From Lewinellaceae bacterium (GTDB lineage: Bacteria; Bacteroidota; Bacteroidia; Chitinophagales; Saprospiraceae): 64,000 bases of DNA. Positions 10,901 through 17,873 of the stretch are shown here, piece after piece (the first letter of the stretch is position 1; every line of letters starts with the position of its first letter). The position numbers and the translations under genes were made by a program. The notes under the pieces were generated by a model. The model was not told the DNA's origin and ran no database searches. It worked only from the letters and a program-made list of their open reading frames with translations. The stretch is from the NCBI GenBank assembly GCA_020636375.1, contig JACJXZ010000017.1, positions 124,001 to 188,000 on the forward strand, in the 5' to 3' direction.

Positions 10901-12765
10901 TCAATGATGTCCAGGCGATTTTCCGCAGAATTTGCCACGAAGAGGCGTTGGGAACCGGGATCGTGCGCCACGTACCCGGCAGAAGCGCCGGACTCGTAGC
11001 TGCCGAGGTGAGCCAGTTTGAGGATGGGCGAAGCCGGGGCTGCCGGAGGCACGATATCATTGTCTTTGATCAAAACGACAACCCTGTCGTTCGAACCTGG
11101 CTCGCCGTTGATGAGTTCGGCAATCTCGAGGATCAGGTACCGGCCGCCCGGATCGGCATTGTCTAAGATTTCTATACTGACGGGTTGCGGATCAGCGCTG
11201 CTGGCCGGGAAGGTGATCGTGTCCTGCCCCAGGATATAATCCACGCCGCTTAGAGCGGTAGAAGCGCTGGCCACCGTCAGGATGGCCTGCGAAGCTTCAG
11301 CATCGGGGTTATCGATGGAAAGGAACAGAGACTGCCCGCCGGTGCCCTCCTCCCAGGCCACCGAGGCCTCGGTGAAACCGATGATTGGCGTCAGGTCTTC
11401 GCTGGTAATACCCGGGGTTGCAAAAACATCCGAATTGCCCACCTGGGTAATGGAAGCGCGCCAGTTCAGCCCGTTGTTGTTGTCCAGGGTAACGGAGGCC
11501 AGTTCCAGGGACGGGCCGGTTCCGTCGGGCGCTTCCGGCCAGGGCGGGCCATCTTCGTAGTTCACCTGGTCAATTATGGCGCCGCTAAAATTGGTGATGA
11601 TGATATCCCCCCCTCCGTTGCCGAGGCTATTGGTAGCGCCCCAGCTGAGGAAATCCTCGCCAAAAAAGGCCTCGGCTACGGCCTCGTCGTAGGCCAACAG
11701 CACTACCTCGCCGGCCGGCAGGACGAGGCCCGCCGGGAAAGCGAAACTGAACTCTCCGCTGACCTGCAGCCCCCCCAGCGCAGCGGGGCTGTCCCCGGCA
11801 TTGTAAATTTCGATGAATTCCTGGCTCTCGTCGGAAGGCGGGTGGTAGAAGATTTCCGTGATGACGAGGGTGGGCAGGGTATTATTATAGATAAAATCAA
11901 AGGTAAAGGGAGCGACCAGAAAGTTGCCGGCAGCATCCGTGACCAGTCCCACGGACAGCGAGTACGCCTGCCCGGCCACGAATTCCTCGGTGAACGTGAC
12001 GTCCACATAAGACGCGCCGCTTCCGGGGTCGGTATAGGCCAGGTTGCTGATGGCGGTGTTTGACATATAATTGGCCGGATCCTCCACACTGGCCAAATCC
12101 ATAGGTTCGCTGTAGTTGACCCGTACGGAATTAGGGCCCGTCAGTTCAGCGCCAAGCACCACCGGAGGAACGACATCCATGGTGCTACTGAAAATGACCA
12201 CATCATCAAAGCCGGCCAGGTCATTGGTCCCGTTCTGTTTGGCCATCAGGCGCAACCGGGCGACAGCAGCGCCGGGAGGAAGGTTCAGGAAAACGGTCGT
12301 CCAGGCATTGGTGTTGCGGTCGAGGGACACATAGTTGTCCATATCGAAGCCGGTGCCGGCGCCGGTTTCCAGTATGTAACCAATAGAATCGTTGTCATCG
12401 TATTCTACGGTGTAATATTTGAACGAAACGGAATTGAAGGCGAAGCCGGAGAGATCCACCGGCTCGAAATCCAGGGTATGGAAACCGGGAAAGCCGCCAT
12501 TGTCGTTATCCAGGTCCCGCATAAACCAGAATTTCTGGCCGGTAGCTGGTTGGATATCCTCCGTTGAGGAGGTGTCGGCCCACACGTCATCTCCACCGTC
12601 GGCGACATAACGGGGCGGGGAAACGGCGTAATTCCAGGTATCGCCGGCAGCGCCTTCGAATCCCTGGAAGAGCTCCCGGGTGTCCTGTGCAAGAAGGGGA
12701 TGAGTAAGAAAAGTCATAAAGGCCAGAAAGGCTACAGCCCGGGGAAGAGGGTAAACATACACCAT
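4939..12765 (-). CDS. Giant multimodular secreted protein with T9SS sorting domain (three choice-of-anchor I modules)
   Basis: The protein has 2608 residues. A signal peptide occupies about 1-26. An N-terminal beta-sandwich-like region follows, then a Big_5-like Ig domain (about 205-290), a lamin-tail domain (295-450) and a Calx-beta repeat (458-570). Next come three choice-of-anchor I modules starting near residues 575, 1192 and 1812, separated by Calx-beta repeats at about 1070-1185 and 1695-1810. Two or three PKD/Ig-like repeats with a CxG(E/D) start and WS(T/N)G core follow at about 2305-2525, and a T9SS type A sorting domain at about 2527-2608 (FELFPNPASG ... GIYLVRL ... KRLVVE). T9SS substrates cross the outer membrane and are attached to the surface or released. 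Calx-beta repeats often bind calcium; the ligands here were not individually verified. The next gene downstream in the same direction is a single-module relative. Confidence 0.9.
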   Translation of the reverse strand: MVYVYPLPRAVAFLAFMTFLTHPLLAQDTRELFQGFEGAAGDTWNYAVSPPRYVADGGDDVWADTSSTEDIQPATGQKFWFMRDLDNDNGGFPGFHTLDFEPVDLSGFAFNSVSFKYYTVEYDDNDSIGYILETGAGTGFDMDNYVSLDRNTNAWTTVFLNLPPGAAVARLRLMAKQNGTNDLAGFDDVVIFSSTMDVVPPVVLGAELTGPNSVRVNYSEPMDLASVEDPANYMSNTAISNLAYTDPGSGASYVDVTFTEEFVAGQAYSLSVGLVTDAAGNFLVAPFTFDFIYNNTLPTLVITEIFYHPPSDESQEFIEIYNAGDSPAALGGLQVSGEFSFAFPAGLVLPAGEVVLLAYDEAVAEAFFGEDFLSWGATNSLGNGGGDIIITNFSGAIIDQVNYEDGPPWPEAPDGTGPSLELASVTLDNNNGLNWRASITQVGNSDVFATPGITSEDLTPIIGFTEASVAWEEGTGGQSLFLSIDNPDAEASQAILTVASASTALSGVDYILGQDTITFPASSADPQPVSIEILDNADPGGRYLILEIAELINGEPGSNDRVVVLIKDNDIVPPAAPASPILKLAHLGSYESGASAGYVAHDPGSQRLFVANSAENRLDIIDFSAPASLGPVNSIDLSALFNGRASAIAVHDGIVAVAMAASAPGDNGAVLFFETNGFLQSTVRVGASPDMLAFTPDGSRLVVANEGVPGSDYAVDPEGSVSIIDITPGVGNLMNSDVTAVGFAAFNPDSASLVAQGVRLFGPGATVAQDLEPEHVAISDDGATAFVVCQENNALIVVDLETATATDILPFGFKDWSEEGVLFDASDQSPDIFFANWPVKGMYQPGGIDYFTVSGQAYLITANEGDARDYDAFSEAVRVGDIALDPTVFPHGAYLQDDALLGRLHVAGTHGDPDGDGDYDELYAFGGRSYSIWNASTGSLVYDSGGSLEMAIANDPDFGPLFNTADDENRAKGRSDEKGPEPKSVAVGLVNGVPHAFVAMEPIGGVMVFELSDPAAPKYVQYINTRNLFFPSGDLGPESIVFIAADDSPNGKAMLAVGHKASGTLAIFEIGTGPAVAFTASSTIVPEGSGRLEVEVRVEVEGALAGEVAVSIISASTAVEGEDFTLASTTLSFPENTSAPQVAVLNILDNDARGGRYLILELERPDGSQLTTGSKNRHIVLIQDTDDAPPAPQDSPRALLSPVGSFAFPAGASAGAIAYAPGTSRLYVANPGENNLEVLNFSNPASIQVVARINLDAYGGAIRAVDFHDGIVAVALQGDIATNPGQVVFLDANGGFISSATVGVLPGMLLFSPDGTKVLTADEGEPSDDYAIDPEGSASIVDISGGVLNPVVTTLGFTAFNAQRADLAAQGIRLFGPGATVAQDLEPEHIAISDDGATAYITCQENNALAVADLTVPEIRAILPLGHKDWSAEGATLDASDRSGDIFLANWPVRGMYQPDAIDYFTAGGRAYLITANEGDPRDYGGFSEEIRVGDDAAVLDPGAFPDAEYLKENVLLGRLRVSRAAGDTDGDGDYDELYAFGGRSFSIWDATAGTLVYDSGNSLEQVTAADPVFGSVFNADYAGNELKNRSDDRGPEPEAVVVAEIGGRPYAFIGLERIGGIVMYSLADPAAPEFVQYVNTRTANGLGGDRSPEDIIYVASEDSPTGKPYVLASHEASGSVAVFEVNTAATAGFARSGAVVEEGAGEVEIELAVGRAGVLSGEAVIRIAGASTAREGGDFVLSSNTVSFEAGAGASQVLRVDIPDNAEPGGRYLILEIDPASSSVIVGDTSRYILLIKDNDDPPPAAQPDPYMQLDYLGSYSTPYSSAMEMVAYDAQNRRLFVSNPAAALVEILDYSTPGNIMLADTISIAPYGAGPGSVAARDGVVAVAVPGHNTGDNGKVVFFDADGVFLHEVQVGAMPGMVCFSPDGSKLVTANEGEPSADYSVDPEGSVSIIDISGGVAGATVATLGFEAFNSQQASLEAQGVRIFGPNATVAQDLEPESVAISDDGRIAYVTCQENNALAVVDLIGGTVAGIWPLRTKDWTRPGTTFDASDESGDVFFANWPVKGMYQPDGIDYFSVGGVGYLITANEGNARAYDAFSEELRVGDDEVVLDPTAFPDAEYLKEDALLGRLRITSAAGDTDGDGDYDELHAYGGRSFTIRSTLNGGVIYDSGNDLEQITAADPGFGALFNSNDEENEFKGRSADKGPEPESVVVAEVDGRQFAFIGLERVGGIIVYEVTNPVAPQFIQYINTRRVDGIGGDLSPEGISFIPASASPTGRPLLAVAYKVSGTVALFGLRLSCPIVSLPGEVSFCEGEEATLQVSGVYDEFLWSTGETSPFISVNEPGMYTVSATTPSGCVAMDTVLATIVPPPAVGLGGDISACVGEMVMLDAGPGYSSYSWSNGQVGQSISVTAGGTYSVTVTDALGCTGGGSAEVVFHPLPVLGFPQDTTICSGDITVFSPGPGNIFLIDGVAQDAFVVAGFAPAIYSVEAVVVSAFGCQSPVVLNFEVDVCVGAEEAEEAAGFELFPNPASGAAFVRLRHLKEAIYRLQVFDAAGRLVYQRSVFPLAGEYREEIALAGMPAGIYLVRLAGGGGLVSKRLVVE

Positions 12766-13029
12766 AGGGTTCGATTTTGGGTTTTAATTTGTATCTCTCC
12801 AAAGCCACGACCAGAGAGATCCGATATGTCTTAACCTAAAAGGCAGGCTAAATTGGTGTACGTTGTGGAAAGAGGGCGGGTTTCATACCTGAGGCATTAG
12901 TTTTCAGGAATGGAGAAGTACCGGGCCGGTTATCCGGGGATATTATCCCGGCGATAACGGTTACAGCTGGCCAACAACAAACTTCACCCCGAGCGAGTCG
13001 AGGGGAACTGGTAACTGCCCCGGAACTTT

Positions 13030-13390
13030 AGTGCCGCAGGTTGAATACTTATAACCCCTCTTCTGTTCGCGAGCGTCTATGACGCGATGCGGTTCAACTT
13101 GCAAGTCTCCGATTTGCGTATTTCTGGCCTTCTTATCCACGTAAGGGATTGCGCAACAATAAATTACCCATTTATACTCGTTCTTTTGCGCGCTGGCGGC
13201 GTTGCCAAGCCTCGCCGTAGCTCTGCTATGCCTGCGTTTGGCGCCTTGCCAGCACACAAAATAACTTCGTCTATTCTGTGTAACTTATTATTGCGCAATC
13301 CCTAAGTCGGAGACTTACTCATTATCCCGCATCGAGACACAGTCTCTCGCGAACAACGTATGTTTTTATTATTTTTCAACCTGCGGCACT
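13030..13390. repeat. Long imperfect palindrome (83/84-bp arms) interrupted by a family A element
   Basis: The left arm (13030-13112) and the right arm (13307-13390) are inverted copies. They share AGTGCCGCAGGTTGAA at the outer ends, TGTTCGCGAG, CGATGCGG, and AAGTCTCCGA at the inner ends. Between the shared blocks the arms differ, but each carries its own small hairpin in the same place: GCGTC-tat-GACGC on the left and GAGAC-tgt-GTCTC on the right (read on the opposite strand). This resembles two REP-like units in inverted order. The loop contains the complete 158-bp family A element and its TAA target duplication, so the palindrome is the older structure. It lies in the 656-bp gap between prfA and the giant secreted gene; 12766-13029 holds nothing I recognise. 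Confidence 0.6.
13145..13302. mobile_element. Family A miniature inverted-repeat element, copy 1 (158 bp)
   Basis: The ends are inverted repeats that match at 22 of 24 positions counted from the A of the flanking TAA, beginning AGGGATTGCGCAA and ending TTGCGCAATCCCT. The element is flanked by TAA at 13142-13144 and 13303-13305, as expected for a 3-bp target duplication. A second copy at 56768-56939 is nearly identical over both ends and is flanked by TTA. The interior contains a stem, CGCTGGC near 13191-13197 pairing with GCCAG at 13248-13252, whose two central pairs are replaced by complementary bases in the other copy. It has no open reading frame of its own that looks real. A TNA target is typical of some IS5-group transposases (IS1031-like); no such transposase is in the window. 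Confidence 0.75.
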
Positions 13391-13421
13391 ATCGTTGCGG
13401 CGGCGCCATCTCCGGCAGGCG

Positions 13422-14498
13422 CTATCCCATGGCGCCTTCTTTCATCTTCTCCGCATTTTCTGCCACCTGCAGCGCTTCGATGATGGGTTCGAGATCCCCT
13501 TCGATGACTGCCTGGAGGTTGAAGTTCTTGTTGTCTCCTTCCAGGCGGTGGTCGGTGACCCGGTTTTGCGGGAAGTTGTAGGTTCGGATTTTTCCCGAGC
13601 GGTCACCGGAGCCGACGAGGGACCGTCGTTTGGCGGCCTGTTCGGACTCGTACTTCTCGCGTTGTACCTCGGCGACCTTGACGTAGAGGCGTTGCAGGGC
13701 GATCTCCCGGTTTTTGATCTGGGAGCGGCCGTCCTGGCTTTCGGAAACGATGCCGGTGGGCAGGTGGGTAATGCGGACGGCGGATTCCGTTTTATTGACG
13801 TGCTGGCCGCCGGCGCCGCTGGAGCGGTAGGTATCGATCTTGAGGTCGGCCTTGTTGATGTCGACGTCTTCCATTTCCAGTTTCGGCATGACGGCGACGG
13901 TGGCTGCCGAGGTGTGAACGCGCCCCTGCGATTCCGTTTTGGGGATACGCTGTACGCGGTGGGCGCCGGACTCGAATTTGAGTTTGCCGTAGACATCATC
14001 GCCGGAAATTTCCAGTACGAGCTTATTATATCCGCCGACGGTGCCCTCGTTAACGGAAACCACTTCTACTTTCCAACCCTGTTCTTCAAAGTACCGGGTG
14101 TACATGCGGTAGAGATCGCCCGCAAAAAGGCTGGCTTCATCGCCGCCGGTGCCGGAGCGTATCTCGAAGATCACGTCTTTGGAATCTTCGGGGTCTTTGG
14201 GGATGAGCAAAACTTTGATCTGCTCTTCCATTTCTTCCTTGCGGGGTTCGAGTTCTTCCAGTTCCATCCCGGCCATTTCGCGCATCTCGGCGCTTTCGTC
14301 CCGGAGCATTTCCCGGGCGGTTTGGATATTGCCCAGCAGTTGCTTGTATTGCTCATAGGCTTTGACCAGCGGCTGCAGGTCTTTGTATTCCTTGCTGGCC
14401 TTGGCATAGCGGCCCATATCGGCAATGAGTTCCGGATCGGCCATTTGTTCTTCGAGGTAGATATACCGTTCTTTTATAGCTTGGAGCTTGTCTAACAT
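13422..14498 (-). CDS. prfA: Peptide chain release factor 1
   Basis: This 358-residue protein recognises UAA and UAG stop codons in the ribosomal A site and triggers hydrolysis of the peptidyl-tRNA. The GGQ catalytic motif is at residues 230-232 (SSGAGGQHVNKTESAVR), and the class-defining P-x-T recognition tripeptide reads PKT at 186-188 within RIPKTESQGRVHTSAA, as in RF1 rather than RF2 (which has SPF). The length is normal for the family. The start ATG is at 14498, and the gene is monocistronic as far as can be seen, with the tsaB gene divergent upstream. Its 3' end faces the nested repeat region at 13030-13390, which could act in transcript termination. No programmed frameshift is present or expected for RF1. 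Confidence 0.97.
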   Translation of the reverse strand: MLDKLQAIKERYIYLEEQMADPELIADMGRYAKASKEYKDLQPLVKAYEQYKQLLGNIQTAREMLRDESAEMREMAGMELEELEPRKEEMEEQIKVLLIPKDPEDSKDVIFEIRSGTGGDEASLFAGDLYRMYTRYFEEQGWKVEVVSVNEGTVGGYNKLVLEISGDDVYGKLKFESGAHRVQRIPKTESQGRVHTSAATVAVMPKLEMEDVDINKADLKIDTYRSSGAGGQHVNKTESAVRITHLPTGIVSESQDGRSQIKNREIALQRLYVKVAEVQREKYESEQAAKRRSLVGSGDRSGKIRTYNFPQNRVTDHRLEGDNKNFNLQAVIEGDLEPIIEALQVAENAEKMKEGAMG

Positions 14499-14763
14499 GT
14501 CTGTATTGAATTTTCAGGATAAAGAAAAGGAAATGGAATGGGCCCGGGGGGCCGGTTGCGAAGGGCAGGCAAAGGGCGCTACATGAATTGTTGCGGTATG
14601 AGTTGTTTTGTGGCCATGGTTTATTCTAAGCAAAATTAACATTATCCGAATAATGCGAAAACAAAGGAAACGCTTTATTTGCTATCTTGCCGGTTCGGGT
14701 GAGCATAAGCCTGTGCGGCCGACAATACAAAGATACCACAATACAGCCATACAAAACCACTCC

Positions 14764-15450
14764 ATGCCCCTCATCTTACTCATAGAAACCGCGACCGATA
14801 TTTGTTCCATAGGGTTGAGCCGGGGCAGCCGTTTGCTAAGCATCCACCAGGCGGAGGCCGGTTATCAGCACGCTGGGCAGATCACGCTGCTCATCAGTCG
14901 TTGCCTGGAGGAAGCCGGCGCCAGCCTGGCCGGGCTGGACGCCGTTGCGCTGAGCAGCGGGCCGGGTTCCTACACTTCCCTGCGGGTGGGCGCTGCTACG
15001 GCGAAGGGCATCTGCTACAGCCTGGACAAGCCCCTCATCGTCGTAGACACCCTGCAGGCCCTGGCCCTGGCGGCCCTCCGGCAGGAACGGGAAGAGGCAT
15101 TGTATTATCCCATGATCGATGCCCGCCGGATGGAAGTGTACACGGCCGGTTTCGATGCATCGAACGAGCAGATAGCGCCGCCGCAGGCCCTGGTCATCGA
15201 AAAGCACGTCTTCAGCGAACAGTTGCAGGCCGGCCACCGGATCGTATTGTCGGGCAACGGCGCCGAAAAATGCCGTCCGGTCTTGCCCGGCGGCAATATC
15301 CTCTACAGCCCGGTAACCTGCTCGGCGGCGCATCTGCTCCCGCTGGCCCTGACCGCCTTCGAGCGGGAAAAATTTGAGGACGCGGCTTACTACAGCCCTT
15401 TTTACCTCAAACCGCCCAATATCACTAAGCCCCGGCCGCGCTTGCAGTGA
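14764..15450 (+). CDS. tsaB: tRNA threonylcarbamoyladenosine biosynthesis protein TsaB
   Basis: The 228-residue protein belongs to the ASKHA-fold TsaB family, which forms a complex with TsaD and TsaE to make t6A37 in ANN-decoding tRNAs. The N-terminus reads MPLILLIETATDICSIGL and is followed by the conserved block SSGPGSYTSLRVGAATAKGI, both typical of TsaB. As expected for TsaB, the metal-binding HxxxH of TsaD is absent. The open frame extends upstream to 14608, but those 52 extra residues have no similarity to the family, so the ATG at 14764 is preferred. The gene is alone between divergent prfA and the ArsR-like gene at 15623. Confidence 0.93.
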   Translation: MPLILLIETATDICSIGLSRGSRLLSIHQAEAGYQHAGQITLLISRCLEEAGASLAGLDAVALSSGPGSYTSLRVGAATAKGICYSLDKPLIVVDTLQALALAALRQEREEALYYPMIDARRMEVYTAGFDASNEQIAPPQALVIEKHVFSEQLQAGHRIVLSGNGAEKCRPVLPGGNILYSPVTCSAAHLLPLALTAFEREKFEDAAYYSPFYLKPPNITKPRPRLQ

Positions 15451-15622
15451 TTTAATAAGTTGCTTTTGTGCGAATTATGGTTATAACACATTTCTTTTAT
15501 GTGAATATTTTTTTATTTTTGCTTAAGAATACTGAAAATTTTCCATTAACCCCTTGAATTCTGGCACAGTCTTTGCACCTTTGGGTTATGAGAAAATTCT
15601 TTAATGTGTAAAACATCTTGAT

Positions 15623-15961
15623 ATGAGAAAACAGAAAAATGAAACCGTCACCCTGAAAAAAGGAGATGGCGATATTAAGTTGGATTATGCTGAACTTAGG
15701 AAAGCGGTGCTGGTACTCAGGGCGGTCAACCACAAACTCCGGCAGCGTATCATCGACCTGCTGGAGGAAAGTGAAAGCATGACAGTGACGGATATTTATA
15801 TCAAGCTGCGCCTCGAACAGTCGGTGGCCTCTCAGCACCTGGCTATCCTGCGTCGGGCCGGAGTAGTGAACACCGAACGGCAAGGCAAATTCATCAACTA
15901 TTCCCTTAACCGGGACCGCCTGGCTCAAATCTCCCGCCTGGTGGATGAACTGACTACCTGA
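15623..15961 (+). CDS. ArsR-like winged-helix transcriptional regulator (first of a tandem pair)
   Basis: This 112-residue protein has an ArsR-type winged helix-turn-helix at about residues 28-105, with the recognition helix in the segment LRLEQSVASQHLAILRRAGVV and the wing in TERQGKFINYSL. The Cys-Val-Cys metal site (ELCVCDL) of SmtB/ArsR sensors is absent, and the protein contains no cysteine at all, so it is unlikely to sense metals in the usual way. A paralogue of similar size lies 170 bp downstream in the same direction. Related small regulators without metal sites in this phylum often control their own transcription; the target here is unknown. The start ATG at 15623 gives the N-terminus MRKQKNE, which resembles the MRKTKVS start of the neighbour. 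Confidence 0.88.
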   Translation: MRKQKNETVTLKKGDGDIKLDYAELRKAVLVLRAVNHKLRQRIIDLLEESESMTVTDIYIKLRLEQSVASQHLAILRRAGVVNTERQGKFINYSLNRDRLAQISRLVDELTT

Positions 15962-16131
15962 AGCCGGATTTTTCCAACAAGCTGATTTCGGAACCAAAAA
16001 ATGCTGTGGCCATGTCAATGCTACGGCATTTTTCATTTATAGCCTTGGAAAAAATAAATAAAAAACGCATATTTGCAAAGTATTAATACAAGCAGACGCT
16101 TGAACAAACATATTGTTAAAAACAAACTTCT

Positions 16132-16446
16132 ATGAGAAAAACTAAAGTAAGCATCAACAATGAGAAGCTGCATGCTTCCTCCGAAATCCTCCGGGCTGTC
16201 GCGCATCCCCTCCGGATGAAGATTCTGGAATTCATCGACCAGAATGAGGAGATCAACGTCAACAAGATCTACAACACGCTCGGCCTGGAACAGTCCATCA
16301 CCTCACAGCACCTGCGCATCCTGCGGACTGCCGGCCTGGTGAATACCCAGCGTGATGGCAAGTACATCCACTACAGTATCGACTACGAAAAACTTGGGGA
16401 TTCGGTAAATGCCATCCACAGGTTCCTACAGGAATCGGGAAAGTAA
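16132..16446 (+). CDS. ArsR-like winged-helix transcriptional regulator (second of a tandem pair)
   Basis: The protein is 104 residues long and paralogous to the gene at 15623-15961: both contain LxLEQS(V/I)(A/T)SQHL(A/R)ILR as the recognition helix, followed by AG(V/L)VNT(E/Q)R(Q/D)GK(F/Y)I(N/H)YS. The helix-turn-helix core spans about residues 17-90. It also lacks the metal-binding cysteines of canonical ArsR/SmtB proteins. The gap of 170 bp between the two genes is long enough for a separate promoter, so they need not be co-transcribed. A strong hairpin terminator follows at 16472-16517. No obvious target gene (transporter or detoxification enzyme) adjoins the pair, so the regulon cannot be inferred from context. 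Confidence 0.88.
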   Translation: MRKTKVSINNEKLHASSEILRAVAHPLRMKILEFIDQNEEINVNKIYNTLGLEQSITSQHLRILRTAGLVNTQRDGKYIHYSIDYEKLGDSVNAIHRFLQESGK

Positions 16447-16471
16447 GGATATTCCTTCGATCCTGAAAAGG

Positions 16472-16517
16472 CGACGGGGATAACGGCTGCGAAAGCTGTT
16501 ATCCCCGTCGTCCTTTT
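16472..16517. terminator. Strong intrinsic terminator between convergent genes
   Basis: GACGGGGATAACGGCT pairs with AGCTGTTATCCCCGTC across a GCGAA-like loop, with a single G-T wobble in a 16-bp stem, followed by TCCTTTT. It stands between the ArsR-like gene (+) and lspA (-), and can serve as a terminator for the first; on the reverse strand it lacks a clear T-run. Confidence 0.85.
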
Positions 16518-16529
16518 AACCGGCAGAGG

Positions 16530-17309
16530 TCAGTCGATCCCTTCCCGGGCAGAAGGCAATTTGTCCTCATCGCCGGCATCCTCCGGCGAGCCGGTGTCGG
16601 CCGGAGAAGCCTCCGGTGCGGTCGTTTCTCCGGCGGCGGTTTCAGAAAGGGGAACCGTTTCTTCCTCCTGTTCTTCGGCGGCATTTTCCCGGGCAGGAGG
16701 CGAACTGAAGAAACTGCGCTGGAAAAGCAGGATATTTATGACGCCGAGCGTGATGGACAGGTCGGCGATGTTGAAGACGGGCTTGAAGAACATGAAATGG
16801 CTTCCGCCCCAATAGGGCACCCATTCCGGCAGATACGTGTCGATGATGGGAAAGTAGAGCATATCCACCACCTTGCCGTGCAGGAAGGTGGCGTAGCCGC
16901 CCTCCTCCGGGAAAAGCTCCGCCAGCCCGCCGTGATATGGAGACTCCGAGAAGATCAGCCCGTAGAAGGCGCTGTCGAGGATATTGCCCAGGGCGCCCGC
17001 CAGGATGAGCGCAAAGCTCACCAGAAGCCCGGCCGATACGCCGGACCGCACCAGCAGGCGCAGGTAATAGACCAGAAAACCTACGGCGATGATCCGGAAC
17101 AGGCTCAGGGCCAGCTTCCCGTATTCTCCTCCCAGGGAGATGCCGAAAGCCATGCCATTATTCTCTACGAAGTGGATAAGCGCCCAGTCCAACCCCATAA
17201 TCTTGATCTCGTCGCCGTAGTTCATTTGCGTTTTCACCCAAATCTTCAGGGCCTGGTCGAGGACGAGGACCAAAAAAATAACCGCCAGGACTAATGATGA
17301 TTTCTTCAA
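16530..17309 (-). CDS. lspA: Lipoprotein signal peptidase (prolipoprotein signal peptidase II)
   Basis: This integral inner-membrane aspartyl protease removes signal peptides from prolipoproteins after diacylglycerol is attached to the lipobox cysteine. The 259-residue protein shows four hydrophobic segments and the two catalytic aspartates: D112 in LAGALGNILDSAFYG and D183 in FNIADLSITLG. The insertion between them (about residues 120-170) is longer than in proteobacterial LspA, as is usual in Bacteroidota. A charged, low-complexity tail of about 55 residues rich in Glu, Ala, Pro and Thr follows the last membrane segment and is not needed for the fold. The gene is 15 bp downstream of the DksA/TraR-like gene, the usual neighbour in this phylum, so the two are probably co-transcribed. 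Its substrates may include the lipoproteins seen elsewhere in the window. Confidence 0.95.
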   Translation of the reverse strand: MKKSSLVLAVIFLVLVLDQALKIWVKTQMNYGDEIKIMGLDWALIHFVENNGMAFGISLGGEYGKLALSLFRIIAVGFLVYYLRLLVRSGVSAGLLVSFALILAGALGNILDSAFYGLIFSESPYHGGLAELFPEEGGYATFLHGKVVDMLYFPIIDTYLPEWVPYWGGSHFMFFKPVFNIADLSITLGVINILLFQRSFFSSPPARENAAEEQEEETVPLSETAAGETTAPEASPADTGSPEDAGDEDKLPSAREGID

Positions 17310-17324
17310 ACCTCGGTTTCTTTT

Positions 17325-17708
17325 TTAGCTTTTCCGCTGCCGGTTCTGTTTGGCCTCAATGCTAAGCGTCGCATGCGGGACCGCCTTCAGGCGTTCTTTG
17401 GAGATCAGTTTGCCGGTAACCCGGCAAACGCCGTAGGCTTTGTTCCGGATGCGGATCAGCGCATTCTCCAAATGCTGGATATGCCTGCGCTGCCGGCCGG
17501 CCATATTGGTCAGCCTTTCGCTCTCGGCAGTGCCGATGCCATCGTCCAGGCCTTTGACCTTGGCATCCGGGTTGTCCGCCAGTTCGGAGAGCTGGTCCAG
17601 ATAGAACTGAAGTTGTTCCTGGGCGCGCTCCAGCTTCTTTTCGATGAGCACCCTGAACTCTTCCAACTCTTCGTCGCTATACCGGGTTTTTTCAGCCTTT
17701 TGGTTCAT
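17325..17708 (-). CDS. DksA/TraR-family protein with degenerate zinc finger
   Basis: The 127-residue protein has an N-terminal coiled-coil (about residues 10-85) and a C-terminal segment, YGVCRVTGKLISKERLKAVP, in the place of the DksA zinc finger. Only one of the four zinc-binding cysteines is present; the partner positions are Thr/Gly and Ala/His. DksA-family proteins bind the RNA polymerase secondary channel and modulate initiation. Many Bacteroidota relatives have lost the cysteines, so the protein may fold without zinc. It precedes lspA by 15 bp and is likely in one operon with it. A possible promoter element (CAAAAATA on the plus strand, TATTTTTG read in the gene direction) lies at 17800-17807, about 92 bp upstream of the start. 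Confidence 0.87.
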   Translation of the reverse strand: MNQKAEKTRYSDEELEEFRVLIEKKLERAQEQLQFYLDQLSELADNPDAKVKGLDDGIGTAESERLTNMAGRQRRHIQHLENALIRIRNKAYGVCRVTGKLISKERLKAVPHATLSIEAKQNRQRKS

Positions 17709-17873
17709 ATATTTTTTTTAGCAGGTTGGGTAATGTATTTTGTTCGTTTTTCTGGCTTTTCCCGCGAAAAAAAGGACGTTTGCAGTCAAATCGCGGGGGC
17801 AAAAATAGCAATAATAACGGTGAGATGGAAGTTTTGTTATAATATTTGCCACAAGGGGCTGTTAACGAACAAT

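Noticed and set aside
5437..11166. Several long plus-strand frames (5437-7197, 7255-8724, 9232-11166)
   Set aside because: They mirror the repeated modules of the giant minus-strand gene and show no domain or signal sequence.
13087..13305. 72-codon frame inside the family A element
   Set aside because: It spans the inverted repeat and ends in it; there is no counterpart in the second copy, so it is not a gene.
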